Part shown: positions 35,085-43,659 of the stretch, piece by piece
How positions within the stretch are numbered: the stretch's first letter is position 1
How the letters are laid out: each line of letters begins with the position of its first letter
Source: Streptomyces coacervatus
GTDB taxonomy: Bacteria; Actinomycetota; Actinomycetes; Streptomycetales; Streptomycetaceae
Assembly (NCBI RefSeq): GCF_029223485.1
Contig: NZ_JARHTP010000012.1
Coordinates: 186,001-250,000 of the forward strand
Direction: 5' to 3'
Length of the DNA stretch: 64,000 nucleotides
Made by a program: the position numbers and the translations under genes
The notes under the pieces: model-generated
What the model was told of the DNA's origin: nothing
The model's input: the letters and a program-made list of their open reading frames with translations, nothing else
Database searches by the model: none

Positions 35085-35156
35085 GGTCGGTTCAGGGCCT
35101 TTCTCGGGGGGCGGTACGGTGGCGGGCCCGGGCGGGGCCGGCTTCGAAGTGCGCCG

Positions 35157-36758
35157 TCAGATCGGGGGGTTGCCGTGCTTGCGGGCCGGCAGGTCGGCGT
35201 GCTTCGTGCGCAGGACGGCGAGGGCACGGATCAGCACGTCGCGGGTGTCGGCGGGGTCGATGACGTCGTCGACCAGGCCGCGTTCGGCCGCGTAATAGGG
35301 GTGCATCAGCTCGGACTTGTACTCCTTGACCATGCGCTCGCGCATGGTCTCGGGGTCGTCGGCCTCGGCGATCTGGCGGCGGAAGACGACGTTCGCCGCG
35401 CCTTCCGCGCCCATCACCGCGATCTCGTTGGTCGGCCAGGCGTAGGTCAGGTCCGCGCCGATGGACTGGGAGTCCATGACGATGTAGGCACCTCCGTACG
35501 CCTTGCGCAGGATCAGTGAGACGCGCGGCACCGTCGCATTGCAGTACGCGTACAGCAGCTTGGCACCGTGCCGGATGATGCCGTTGTGCTCCTGGTCGAC
35601 GCCCGGGAGGAACCCCGGTACGTCCAGCAGCGTGATCAGCGGGATGTTGAAGGCGTCGCACATCTGGACGAAGCGGGCCGCCTTCTCGGACGCCTCGATG
35701 TCCAGGACGCCCGCCAGCACCCGGGGCTGGTTGGCGACGATTCCGACGACCCGGCCGTCGAGCCGGGCCAGGGCGACGATGACGTTGGCCGCCCAGCGCT
35801 CGTGGACCTCCATGAACTCGCCGTCGTCGACGAGCTCCTGGATGACCTCACGCATGTCGTACGGCCGGCTGCCGTCCACCGGCACGAGCTCCAGCAGGAC
35901 GTCGGAGCGGCGGTCGGCGGGATCGTCGCCGACGACGTCCGGCGGCATCTCGCGGTTGTTCTGCGGCAGGAGCGACAGCAGGTATCGCACCTCGGCGATA
36001 CAGGTCTCCTCGTCGTCGTACGCGAAGTGGCAGACGCCGGAGGTCTCCGCGTGGACGTCGGCGCCGCCCAGGCCGTTCTGGGTGATCTCCTCGCCGGTGA
36101 CCGCCCTGACCACGTCGGGGCCCGTGATGAACATCTGCGAGGTCTCACGGACCATGAATACGAAGTCCGTCAGGGCGGGGCTGTAGGCCGCACCACCCGC
36201 GCACGGGCCCAGCATCACGCTGATCTGCGGGATGACCCCGGACGCCTTGGTGTTGCGCTGGAAGATGCCGCCGTAGCCGGCCAGCGCCGAGACGCCCTCC
36301 TGGATGCGGGCACCCGCGCCGTCGTTCAGCGACACCAGCGGCGCCCCGGCCGCGATGGCCATGTCCATGATCTTGTGGATCTTGGTGGCGTGGGCCTCGC
36401 CCAGCGCGCCGCCGAAAATCCGGAAGTCATGGGCGTATACGAAGACCGTGCGGCCCTCCACCGTGCCCCAGCCGGTGATCACACCGTCCGTGTACGGCTT
36501 CTTGGCCTCCAGGCCGAAGCCGACCGCGCGGTGCCGCCGCAGCTGCTCCACCTCCTGGAACGACCCCGGATCCAGGAGCAGTTCGATCCGCTCCCTGGCC
36601 GTCAGCTTGCCCTTGGCGTGCTGCGCCTCGGTCGCCCTCTCGCTGGGGCCCGCCACGGCCTGCGCACGAATCGCGTGCAGCTCAGCGACCCGGCCGCGGG
36701 CATCGCCGGCGGCGGTCGTCGGGGCCGCCGACGGCTGCGTCGCCTCTGTCGTCGTCAT
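35157..36758 (-). CDS. Acyl-CoA carboxylase beta subunit (carboxyltransferase)
   Basis: The 533-residue protein has both carboxyltransferase halves, with AYSPALTDFVFMVRETSQM and the oxyanion-forming Gly pairs (GPCAGGAAYS; KAYGGAYIVMDSQSIGADL). Ile426 occupies the position that decides substrate range in S. coelicolor (Asp422 of PccB, Ile420 of AccB), so a broad acetyl/propionyl-type enzyme is more likely than a strict propionyl one. It would supply malonyl- and methylmalonyl-CoA with an alpha subunit encoded elsewhere. No epsilon subunit gene is visible. It is divergent from the LAL gene and could serve the cluster. Confidence 0.9.
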   Translation of the reverse strand: MTTTEATQPSAAPTTAAGDARGRVAELHAIRAQAVAGPSERATEAQHAKGKLTARERIELLLDPGSFQEVEQLRRHRAVGFGLEAKKPYTDGVITGWGTVEGRTVFVYAHDFRIFGGALGEAHATKIHKIMDMAIAAGAPLVSLNDGAGARIQEGVSALAGYGGIFQRNTKASGVIPQISVMLGPCAGGAAYSPALTDFVFMVRETSQMFITGPDVVRAVTGEEITQNGLGGADVHAETSGVCHFAYDDEETCIAEVRYLLSLLPQNNREMPPDVVGDDPADRRSDVLLELVPVDGSRPYDMREVIQELVDDGEFMEVHERWAANVIVALARLDGRVVGIVANQPRVLAGVLDIEASEKAARFVQMCDAFNIPLITLLDVPGFLPGVDQEHNGIIRHGAKLLYAYCNATVPRVSLILRKAYGGAYIVMDSQSIGADLTYAWPTNEIAVMGAEGAANVVFRRQIAEADDPETMRERMVKEYKSELMHPYYAAERGLVDDVIDPADTRDVLIRALAVLRTKHADLPARKHGNPPI

Positions 36759-36981
36759 TGGACCAGCTCCACCCCGGGCCCGGCAGCAGTCCGGGCGACA
36801 TCATGGTCCGCGACCCCGGCGGGCTCGCGCTCGATGATTGAAGCCCGTACCCGCCGGCAGTTCCACCTGCAACTCCCCCTAACCTTCGCCGGCAACCCCT
36901 AATCGCCGTTGCAGGACACAGCGTTGTCACAGTTTGTGAATGTCCTTTCACATAACACGACGTCACTCCAAGCGGATTTAC

Positions 36982-37008
36982 TTGACGGGGCCCAGTCGTT
37001 GCTAGAGT
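36982..37008 (+). promoter_or_regulatory. Promoter candidate upstream of the LAL gene
   Basis: TTGACG (36982-36987) and TAGAGT (37003-37008) are separated by 15 bases, in the 576-base divergent region between the carboxylase and the regulator. It would give a leader of about 320 bases containing the two direct repeats. The short spacer lowers confidence. Confidence 0.4.
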
Positions 37009-37033
37009 CACCATCCCCGGCCTCGCGCAGAGG

Positions 37034-37260
37034 TTCGGAACCGACGCAACCGGCCCACCGTAAAAGCAACTGAGCAGCGCTTTCCGGACATTGACGTCGA
37101 CTTCAAGACTCATGGGGAAGCGCCGGGCAGCCACGGCCGTCGGCTTCGCCCGGGTGAAGACCGTAAGGGTTTCGTAACCGACGCAACCGACCCACCCCAA
37201 AAGCAACTGACCAGTGTTCCAAGGACATTGACGTCGACATCGAGGCGCATGGAGAAAGTG
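37034..37260. repeat. Two 90-bp direct repeats, 137 bp apart, in the regulator's leader
   Basis: Copy 1 (37034-37123) and copy 2 (37171-37260) align without gaps at a constant offset of 137 and about 79% identity. The exact core ACATTGACGTCGAC occurs in both (37088-37101; 37225-37238). On the minus strand each copy encodes a similar short peptide beginning M(S/R)L(E/D)VDVNV and continuing (A/V)xSCF(Y/W)GG. They may be operators for the cluster regulator, or vestigial leader ORFs. Confidence 0.75.
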
Positions 37261-37334
37261 CGGACAAGTGCCCGGCGACATCTCTCGTGAGCTACCTCAA
37301 TTGTTTGCGCGCATTTGACGGGAAGGATTTGACG

Positions 37335-40145
37335 ATGTTGCTGGAACGGGATAAAGAGACCGCGAGACTCACCCGGTTCCTCGCCGGAGAGGCGCACGGC
37401 CGGGGCCGGGTCGGTGTCGTCGCCGGCGCCGTCGGATCGGGCAAGACCGCCCTGCTGCACCGTGTGGCGGAACACACCACGTCCTGCGGTGCGCGTCTGC
37501 TGAGCGCGGTCGGGGCCCCCGATGAACAGGCCTTCCCCTACGCGGTCGTGGAGCAGCTGATGCATGCGCTTCCACCGGAGCCGTCGGGCCGGCCGACGGC
37601 CGCCACGCAGAGTGCACCACCGCAGCCGGTGGCAGCGCGGACCGAGGCGGCCCGTCATCGCGCCCTCCCCGAAGCGTTCCGGCAGCGGCTGACCCGGGCG
37701 GCGGCGGCCGGGCCGGTGCTCATCGTCATCGACGACGTGCAGTTCGCGGACCCGGAGTCGCTGGCCTGCCTGATGGATATCTGGGAGCTGCTGCCTGCCG
37801 AAACGTTCTCCCTGCTGGTCGCGCTGGGCTCCCCGGAGGCCGCGCTGCCCGCCGCGCTCGCGGAACTCCCGCACCGGGCCCGGATATGCGACGTCCGGCT
37901 CGGCCCGCTGACGGTGACGGGCGTCCAGTGCCTGCTGGCCGGGACATACGGCACAGCGCACGCCGCCCGGGTCGCGCCCGTGTGGCATGCGGCGACCGGT
38001 GGCAGTCCCCTGCTGCTGCACGCGCTGCTGGACGACGCCTCGGGCCGCCCCCGCACCTCGTGCTGCGCAGACCGGGACGGGGCGGCCCCCGAAGCCGGTG
38101 AGATGTTCCGACAGGCGACGCTGGCCTGCGTGCACCGCCATGGAGCGGCGGGGATGCAGGTCGCCCGGGCCGTCGCCGTGCTGGGCGACGCGGAACGGGT
38201 GCCGCTGGTGTGCGCGTTGACCTCGCTCGAGGAGCCGACGGTTCGCGGCTGCCTGGTCGCCCTCACCAGGGCGGGCATCCTGGACGGCACCGGCTTCCAG
38301 CACGAGGCCGCCCGACGTGCCGTGCTGCAGGACGTACCCGCGGAGCAGGCCGGCCGGTTCCGCGCGGACGCCGCGCGATGGCTCCACGAGAACGGAGCCC
38401 CGGCGGTGGAGACGGCCCGTCAGCTGATCGCGCACGAGTCGGTCGTGCCCCAGGAGGCGTGGGCGGTCGCGGTCCTGCGGGAGGCGACGCGGCAGGCGCT
38501 CGACGAGGACGACACCGACCTCGCCAAGCAGTGCCTGCAGGCGGCCGAACGCAGCAGCACCGACGAGCAGGAGCGGCTCACCATCCAGGCGGACCTGGCC
38601 CAGCTCATCTGGCGGCTCAAGCCCTCGGCGTCCGGCCCGCGGATGCAGTCGCTGACCGAACCGGCCCGGGCCGGTCTGCTGGCGCCCGCCCAGACGCTGC
38701 GCCTCGCGGTGGGGCTGCTGTGGAACGGGCACACGGACGATGCCGCGGCACTGATCCGCCAGGTCGACGAGGCGATGTCGGGCAGACCCGACCCGGTCCT
38801 CGACACCCAGGTGCGGACCGTCCAGATGATGCTGGCCACCACTTATCCCGACGCGCTCGGGGCGATCCGGGAGTTACTGCAGCGACTGGACGGCGCACAA
38901 CGTTCGCCGGCAGACACGGCCGGCGGCGGCAAACTGCCGTCGTTCCGCCTGCTGTACGCCGCGCTCTACCAGAAGTGGGACGAGTCCACGACCGCCGAAG
39001 CGGACCGGCTCCTCGAGGCGAGCCGGCCGACGGAGCAGGGCTTCGACGAGGTGCGGGTGGCACTGCTGGCGCTGGTCTACGCCGGCCGGCTGCAGCAGGC
39101 CACGCGATGGTGCGAACGGTTCCTGGCCGGGGCGGAGGGCCCGTCCTTCCCGGGCTGGCAGACGGCGCTCGACGCGATCCGCGGGCAGATCTCGTTGCGC
39201 CAGGGCCGGTTGACCGAGGCCGCCGAGCTCGTCGAGTCCGCGCTGGAGCATCTGCCGGCCCACGCCTGGGGGGTGGCCGTCGGCATGCCGCTGGGCACGC
39301 TGGTGGAGGCCAGGACCGCGATGGGCCACCACAACCGCGCGGCCGAACTCCTGGAGACGCCGATGGCGTCGACCATGTTCGCCACCCGGTACGGGGTGCA
39401 CTACCTGTACGCGCGCGGCCGTCACCAGCTGGCCACCGGCCGCCACGACGCCGCCCTCGCCGACTTCCTGGCCTGTGGCGAGCGGATGACCGCCTGGCGG
39501 ATGGACACCGCCTCCCTCGCACCCTGGCGGCTGGGCGCGGCGGAGTCCTGGCTGGCTCTGGGCGACCATGCCAAGGCCGCCGCCCTGGCCAAGGAGCAGC
39601 TGGACCGGCCCGGACAGCCGGCGACCCGCGGCCCGGCGCTGCGGATCCTGGCCGCCACCCGGCCGCCCTATGAGCGGATCGGACTGCTCGGCCGGGCCCT
39701 GACCGCGCTGCGGGAGCCCGGGGACCGCTACGAGACCGCTCGCGTCCTCGCCGATCTCGGGCAGGCGCACCGGCGGGTCGGCAACGCCGCACAGGGCAGG
39801 CAACTGGCCCGCAACGCAAGGGAGTTGGCCGACTCGTGCGGCGCCGAGGAGCTGAGCCGCTCCCTGCAGCCGGAGCCGGGTCGGGGCGCCGCGCCGGAGA
39901 CCGGGCGGGACGGCGCGGACGCGGTGCAGCCGGACGCCGCGGCGCTGGCCTCGCTGACCGACGCCGAGCGGCGGGTCGCGGCGCTGGCCGTCTACGGCCA
40001 CACCAACCGGGAGATCGCCGCGAAGCTGTTCATCACGGTCAGCACGGTCGAACAGCACCTCACCCGGGTCTACCGCAAGATGAACATCAGTCACCGAGAA
40101 GACCTACCGGTCAGTTTGGACAGCGATGTCGCACACACCGCATGA
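37335..40145 (+). CDS. LAL-type LuxR transcriptional regulator
   Basis: The ATG at 37335 with GGAAGG upstream gives 936 residues beginning MLLERDKETARL, the usual LAL start. The ATPase domain has Walker A GAVGSGKT (31-38) and Walker B VLIVIDDVQFADP (128-140). A long TPR-like helical middle follows, and the C-terminal LuxR helix-turn-helix spans about 868-922 (LTDAERRVAALAVYGHTNRE, STVEQHLTRVYRKM). LAL proteins are pathway activators of polyene and macrolide clusters. A TTA leucine codon at 38874-38876 makes it a candidate bldA target, linking production to development. The next gene overlaps it by 20 bases. Confidence 0.92.
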   Translation: MLLERDKETARLTRFLAGEAHGRGRVGVVAGAVGSGKTALLHRVAEHTTSCGARLLSAVGAPDEQAFPYAVVEQLMHALPPEPSGRPTAATQSAPPQPVAARTEAARHRALPEAFRQRLTRAAAAGPVLIVIDDVQFADPESLACLMDIWELLPAETFSLLVALGSPEAALPAALAELPHRARICDVRLGPLTVTGVQCLLAGTYGTAHAARVAPVWHAATGGSPLLLHALLDDASGRPRTSCCADRDGAAPEAGEMFRQATLACVHRHGAAGMQVARAVAVLGDAERVPLVCALTSLEEPTVRGCLVALTRAGILDGTGFQHEAARRAVLQDVPAEQAGRFRADAARWLHENGAPAVETARQLIAHESVVPQEAWAVAVLREATRQALDEDDTDLAKQCLQAAERSSTDEQERLTIQADLAQLIWRLKPSASGPRMQSLTEPARAGLLAPAQTLRLAVGLLWNGHTDDAAALIRQVDEAMSGRPDPVLDTQVRTVQMMLATTYPDALGAIRELLQRLDGAQRSPADTAGGGKLPSFRLLYAALYQKWDESTTAEADRLLEASRPTEQGFDEVRVALLALVYAGRLQQATRWCERFLAGAEGPSFPGWQTALDAIRGQISLRQGRLTEAAELVESALEHLPAHAWGVAVGMPLGTLVEARTAMGHHNRAAELLETPMASTMFATRYGVHYLYARGRHQLATGRHDAALADFLACGERMTAWRMDTASLAPWRLGAAESWLALGDHAKAAALAKEQLDRPGQPATRGPALRILAATRPPYERIGLLGRALTALREPGDRYETARVLADLGQAHRRVGNAAQGRQLARNARELADSCGAEELSRSLQPEPGRGAAPETGRDGADAVQPDAAALASLTDAERRVAALAVYGHTNREIAAKLFITVSTVEQHLTRVYRKMNISHREDLPVSLDSDVAHTA

Positions 40146-41058
40146 CATACCGTCGCAGCCCGCCGACCCGGTGAGATCCGGCGGGCAGTTGCTCGCCGTG
40201 AGCGATCTGCACATCGGCATGGCGGACAACCGGCCCATCACCGAGTCGCTGCGGCCGGCCTCGGAGGGCGACTGGCTCCTGGTCGCCGGAGACGTGGGCG
40301 AGCTGACCACGGACATCGAGTGGGCGCTGCGGCTGCTGTCGCAGCGGTTCGCGAAGGTGGTGTGGGCGCCCGGCAACCACGAACTGTGGACACCGGGCGA
40401 GGACCCCGTCCAGCTGCGCGGCGAGCGGCGGTACCGGTACCTGGTGGAGATGTGCCGGGGCCTCGGCGTGGTCACCCCGGAGGACCCTTACCCGGTGTGG
40501 GAAGGGGAGGACGGGCCGGTCGCGGTGGCCCCGCTGTTCGTGCTCTACGACTACTCCTTCCGGGCGCCGGGCACCGCCACCAAGGAGGAGTCGCTGGCCC
40601 GGGCGCACGCCACGGGAGCGGTGTGCAGCGACGAGTACCTGCTGCATCCGGACCCCTACCCCACCCGGGAGGCGTGGTGCGCCGCCCGGGTCGAGGCCAC
40701 CGAACGGCGGCTGGCGGCACACGATCCGTCCGTGCCGCTGGTGCTGGTCAATCACTATCCGCTGGTGCGCGAGCCCACCGAGGTGCTGTGGTACCCGGAG
40801 TTCGCCCAGTGGTGCGGCACCGTGCGAACGGCGGACTGGCACCGCAGGTTCCGCACCGCGGCAGTGGTCTACGGCCATCTGCACATCCCCCGTACGACCT
40901 GGCACGACGGGGTGCGGCACGAGGAGGTCTCGATCGGCTATCCGCGTGAGTGGCGGCGCCGGGGACATCCGCGGGGGCTGCTGCGGCGGATCCTGCCGCA
41001 TCCCCCCGCCCCCGCGGGAAGCGGCGCGGACGGCGTGCGGCAGCGGGAGAGCGTGTGA
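40126..41058 (+). CDS. Metallophosphoesterase, PptH-like phosphopantetheinyl hydrolase
   Basis: The 310-residue calcineurin-like phosphoesterase shows the two-metal motifs AVSDLHIG near residue 25, VAGDVGEL near 51, APGNHELWT near 84, LVNHYPLVREP near 207, and VYGHLHIPRTTW near 248. The whole pattern, including EYLLHPDPYPTREAWCAARVE-type spacing, resembles mycobacterial PptH (Rv2795c), which removes 4'-phosphopantetheine from carrier proteins. It overlaps the phosphopantetheinyl transferase gene by four bases (GTGA), the same pairing as pptH-pptT in Mycobacterium tuberculosis. Together they could set the holo-ACP level of this PKS. Confidence 0.85.
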   Translation: MSHTPHDIPSQPADPVRSGGQLLAVSDLHIGMADNRPITESLRPASEGDWLLVAGDVGELTTDIEWALRLLSQRFAKVVWAPGNHELWTPGEDPVQLRGERRYRYLVEMCRGLGVVTPEDPYPVWEGEDGPVAVAPLFVLYDYSFRAPGTATKEESLARAHATGAVCSDEYLLHPDPYPTREAWCAARVEATERRLAAHDPSVPLVLVNHYPLVREPTEVLWYPEFAQWCGTVRTADWHRRFRTAAVVYGHLHIPRTTWHDGVRHEEVSIGYPREWRRRGHPRGLLRRILPHPPAPAGSGADGVRQRESV

Positions 41059-41732
41059 TCGGCGAGCTGATGCCGGAGACGGTCGTGTGCGCCGAGGCAT
41101 TTGAGGACCGGGACGAGGAGGCGCTGTTCCCCGAGGAGCGCCGGGTGCTGGGGCAGGCGGTCGAACGCAGGCGCCGGGAGTTCACCACCGTACGGGCATG
41201 TGCCCGGCAGGCGCTGGCCGGTCTGGGGCTGCCCCCGGCACCGGTGCTGCCCGGGGTGCGCAACACTCCGCAGTGGCCGACCGGAGTCGTGGGCAGCATG
41301 ACGCACTGCGACGGCTACCGCGCCGCCGCGCTCGCCCGGGCGTCGGACGTGACCGCCGTCGGCATCGACGCGGAGCCCGACGGGCCGCTGCGGCCAGGGG
41401 TGCTGGAGTCGATAGCGCTGCCTCGGGAACTGGCCTGGGCGCGGACTGCGTCGCCGGTCCCGGTGCACCGGGACCGGCTGCTGTTCAGCGCCAAGGAGTG
41501 CGTGTACAAGGCGTGGTTCCCGATGATGCGCAGCGAACTGGACTTCGAGGACGCGGAGATCACCTTCTCGCAGGCCGCGGGGCCCGGGCCGGGCGCTCAC
41601 GGTGCCTTCCACGCGCGGATCCTGCGCCCGGCACGCAACTCCCTGGGGCAGCAGGTGGGGTCCTTCTCGGGACGCTGGTCGGCCCGGCGCGGGCTGCTGG
41701 TCACGGCGATCGTGCTGGCGGCTCCGTCCTGA
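41055..41732 (+). CDS. Sfp/PptT-type 4'-phosphopantetheinyl transferase
   Basis: The start is GTG 41055, overlapping the upstream stop. The 225-residue protein begins IGELMPETVVCAEAFEDRDE as PptT homologues do. Motifs are P1 FTTVRACARQAL near 44, SMTHCDGYRAAALAR near 83, the magnesium site VGIDAEPDGP near 103, and the P3 helix FSAKECVYKAWFPM near 145. It transfers phosphopantetheine from CoA to the conserved Ser of ACP domains. Two of those Ser are seen in the PKS in this window (residues 1697 and 3473). Its location makes it the dedicated activator of the cluster. Confidence 0.92.
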   Translation: MIGELMPETVVCAEAFEDRDEEALFPEERRVLGQAVERRRREFTTVRACARQALAGLGLPPAPVLPGVRNTPQWPTGVVGSMTHCDGYRAAALARASDVTAVGIDAEPDGPLRPGVLESIALPRELAWARTASPVPVHRDRLLFSAKECVYKAWFPMMRSELDFEDAEITFSQAAGPGPGAHGAFHARILRPARNSLGQQVGSFSGRWSARRGLLVTAIVLAAPS

Positions 41733-41871
41733 AGTCGCCGCGGCCCCCAAGGCGGCGGCCCGGGGTCGGTAGGGGTTGTCCGCCCGGAACGGCCCTCCCT
41801 AGCGTGAGAGCGCCGGGGCGATCTCCGATTCCGCGGCCCCGTTGCCGACACGGCCGAGAGGTTTTCCCACC

Positions 41872-43530
41872 ATGTCGACTGCCGGCCCCTCTCCGACCAC
41901 CATGCTGGTGCCGGACTTCCCCTTCTCCTACGACCGCTGGCTCAGCCATCCGGCCGGGCTGGGTGCTCTCCCCGAAGCACTGCGGGGCACCGAAGTCGCG
42001 GTCGTCGGCGGGGGCATGGCCGGGATGACGGCGGCGTACGAACTGATGCGGCTCGGGCTGCGGCCCGTGGTGTACGAGACCGGGCAACTGGGCGGCAGGA
42101 TGCGTTCGGTGCCCTTCCCGGAGGATCCGCGGTGCGTGGCCGAGATGGGCGCCATGCGCTTCCCGCTGTCGGCCCGGTCGCTGTTCCACTACGTCGGCAT
42201 GCTCGGTCTCGCCACCCGTCCCTTCCCCAACCCGCTGGCCGACTGCACCCCGAGCACCGTCGTCGACCTGGGCGGCAGCCGGCACCTGGTGCGGTCCGCG
42301 GACGAACTGCCCGGGCTCTACCAGGAGGTGGCCGAGGCCTGGGCCAAGGCGCTGCAGGAGCGTGCCGAGTTGTCCACCGTGCGGGACGCCATCCAGCGGC
42401 GGGACACGGAGACCCTGAAAGCCGTGTGGAACCGGCTGGTCACCGAATTCGACGACCAGTCCTTCTACGGCTTCCTCGCCACCACGCCGGCCTTCCGGTC
42501 GTTCCGGTACCGGGAGACGTTCGGCCAGGTCGGGTTCGGCACGGGAGGCTGGGACACGGACTTCCCCAACTCCTTCCTGGAGATCCTCCGCGTGGTGTTC
42601 ACCGAGGCGGACGACAACCAGGTGCAGATCGACGGTGGCGCCCAGCGGGTGCCACTGGGCCTGTGGCAGCACGTTCCCGCCGATCCCGTGCACTGGCCGG
42701 CGGGCACGTCCCTGGCGAGCCTGCACGGCGGGTCGCCGCGCCCGGGAGCGGTCGGCCTGAGGCGCACCGCGGGCGGCATAGCGGTACGGGACGCCGGCCA
42801 GGAGGAGCGCGAGTACCCGGCGGTCGTGTACACCCCGCATGTGTGGACGCTGCTGCACCGCGTCGACTGCGACCCGGCGCTGCTGCCGGCCGCGCACTGG
42901 ACGGCGGTCGAGCGCACCCACTACATGGGGGCGTCGAAGCTGTTCGTGCTGGTGGACCGGCCGTTCTGGCGGGACGTCGACCCGGTGACCGGGCAGCACG
43001 TGATGAGCATGACGCTCACCGACCGGCTGCCGCGCGGTGTCTACCTGTTCGACGAGGGCCCCGACCGGCCGGCCGTGATGTGCCTGTCGTACACCTGGAA
43101 CGACGACTCGCTGAAGGTCGCCACCCTCTCCGCCGAGGAGCGGCTGCGGGCGCTGCTGGCGCGGCTGGCGGAGATCTACCCGGACACCGACATCCGCTCG
43201 CACATCATCAGCGAGCCGATCACCGTCACCTGGGAGACCGAACCCCACTTCATGGGCGCGTTCAAGTCCAACCTGCCGGGCCAGTACCGCTACCAGCGGC
43301 GGCTGTTCACCCAGTTCGTGCAGGAGGGCATGACCCCCGAGCAGCGCGGGTTCTTCCTGTGCGGGGACGACGTCTCGTGGACGGCCGGCTTCGCCGAGGG
43401 CGCGGTGACCACGGCGCTCAACGCCGTGTGGGGAGTCCTGCACCACCTGGGCGGTGCCGCACACCCCGCCAACCCGGGGCCTGGTGACCTCTTCGAAACG
43501 CTCGCTCCCCTGGAGCTGCCGTACGCCTGA
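41872..43530 (+). CDS. Flavin amine oxidase, arginine/lysine 2-monooxygenase-like
   Basis: The 552-residue protein has the dinucleotide motif VVGGGMAGMTAAYELMRLG (44-62), the GGRMRSVPF loop that contacts FAD, and the C-terminal FAD fold with FFLCGDDVSWTAGFAEGA. Overall it belongs to the L-amino-acid 2-monooxygenase branch (arginine, lysine and tryptophan monooxygenases; IaaM-like). In marginolactone and linear polyene clusters the arginine enzyme converts L-Arg to 4-guanidinobutyramide, the first step of starter synthesis. Context (CoA ligase, discrete acyltransferase, ureohydrolase) supports this; lysine as substrate is the main alternative. The amidohydrolase expected next is not in the window. 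Confidence 0.8.
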   Translation: MSTAGPSPTTMLVPDFPFSYDRWLSHPAGLGALPEALRGTEVAVVGGGMAGMTAAYELMRLGLRPVVYETGQLGGRMRSVPFPEDPRCVAEMGAMRFPLSARSLFHYVGMLGLATRPFPNPLADCTPSTVVDLGGSRHLVRSADELPGLYQEVAEAWAKALQERAELSTVRDAIQRRDTETLKAVWNRLVTEFDDQSFYGFLATTPAFRSFRYRETFGQVGFGTGGWDTDFPNSFLEILRVVFTEADDNQVQIDGGAQRVPLGLWQHVPADPVHWPAGTSLASLHGGSPRPGAVGLRRTAGGIAVRDAGQEEREYPAVVYTPHVWTLLHRVDCDPALLPAAHWTAVERTHYMGASKLFVLVDRPFWRDVDPVTGQHVMSMTLTDRLPRGVYLFDEGPDRPAVMCLSYTWNDDSLKVATLSAEERLRALLARLAEIYPDTDIRSHIISEPITVTWETEPHFMGAFKSNLPGQYRYQRRLFTQFVQEGMTPEQRGFFLCGDDVSWTAGFAEGAVTTALNAVWGVLHHLGGAAHPANPGPGDLFETLAPLELPYA

Positions 43531-43607
43531 GGCGAGGGCGCGGCCGGCCGGTGGTGATCAGCCCGGCCGGCCGTGCCCCGATCGACGAGCACACCCGGAA
43601 AGCCACC

Positions 43608-43637
43608 GACGCCGCCGGCCTCACGGCCGGCGGCGTC
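43608..43637. terminator. Bidirectional terminator between convergent genes
   Basis: GACGCCGCCGGCC and GGCCGGCGGCGTC form a perfect 13-bp stem with a TCAC loop, 22 bases before the stop of the minus-strand ligase and 78 bases after the oxidase stop. It has no T-run, as is common in Streptomyces. Confidence 0.78.
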
Positions 43638-43659
43638 TGCGTCTCACCGCACTTCGGGA

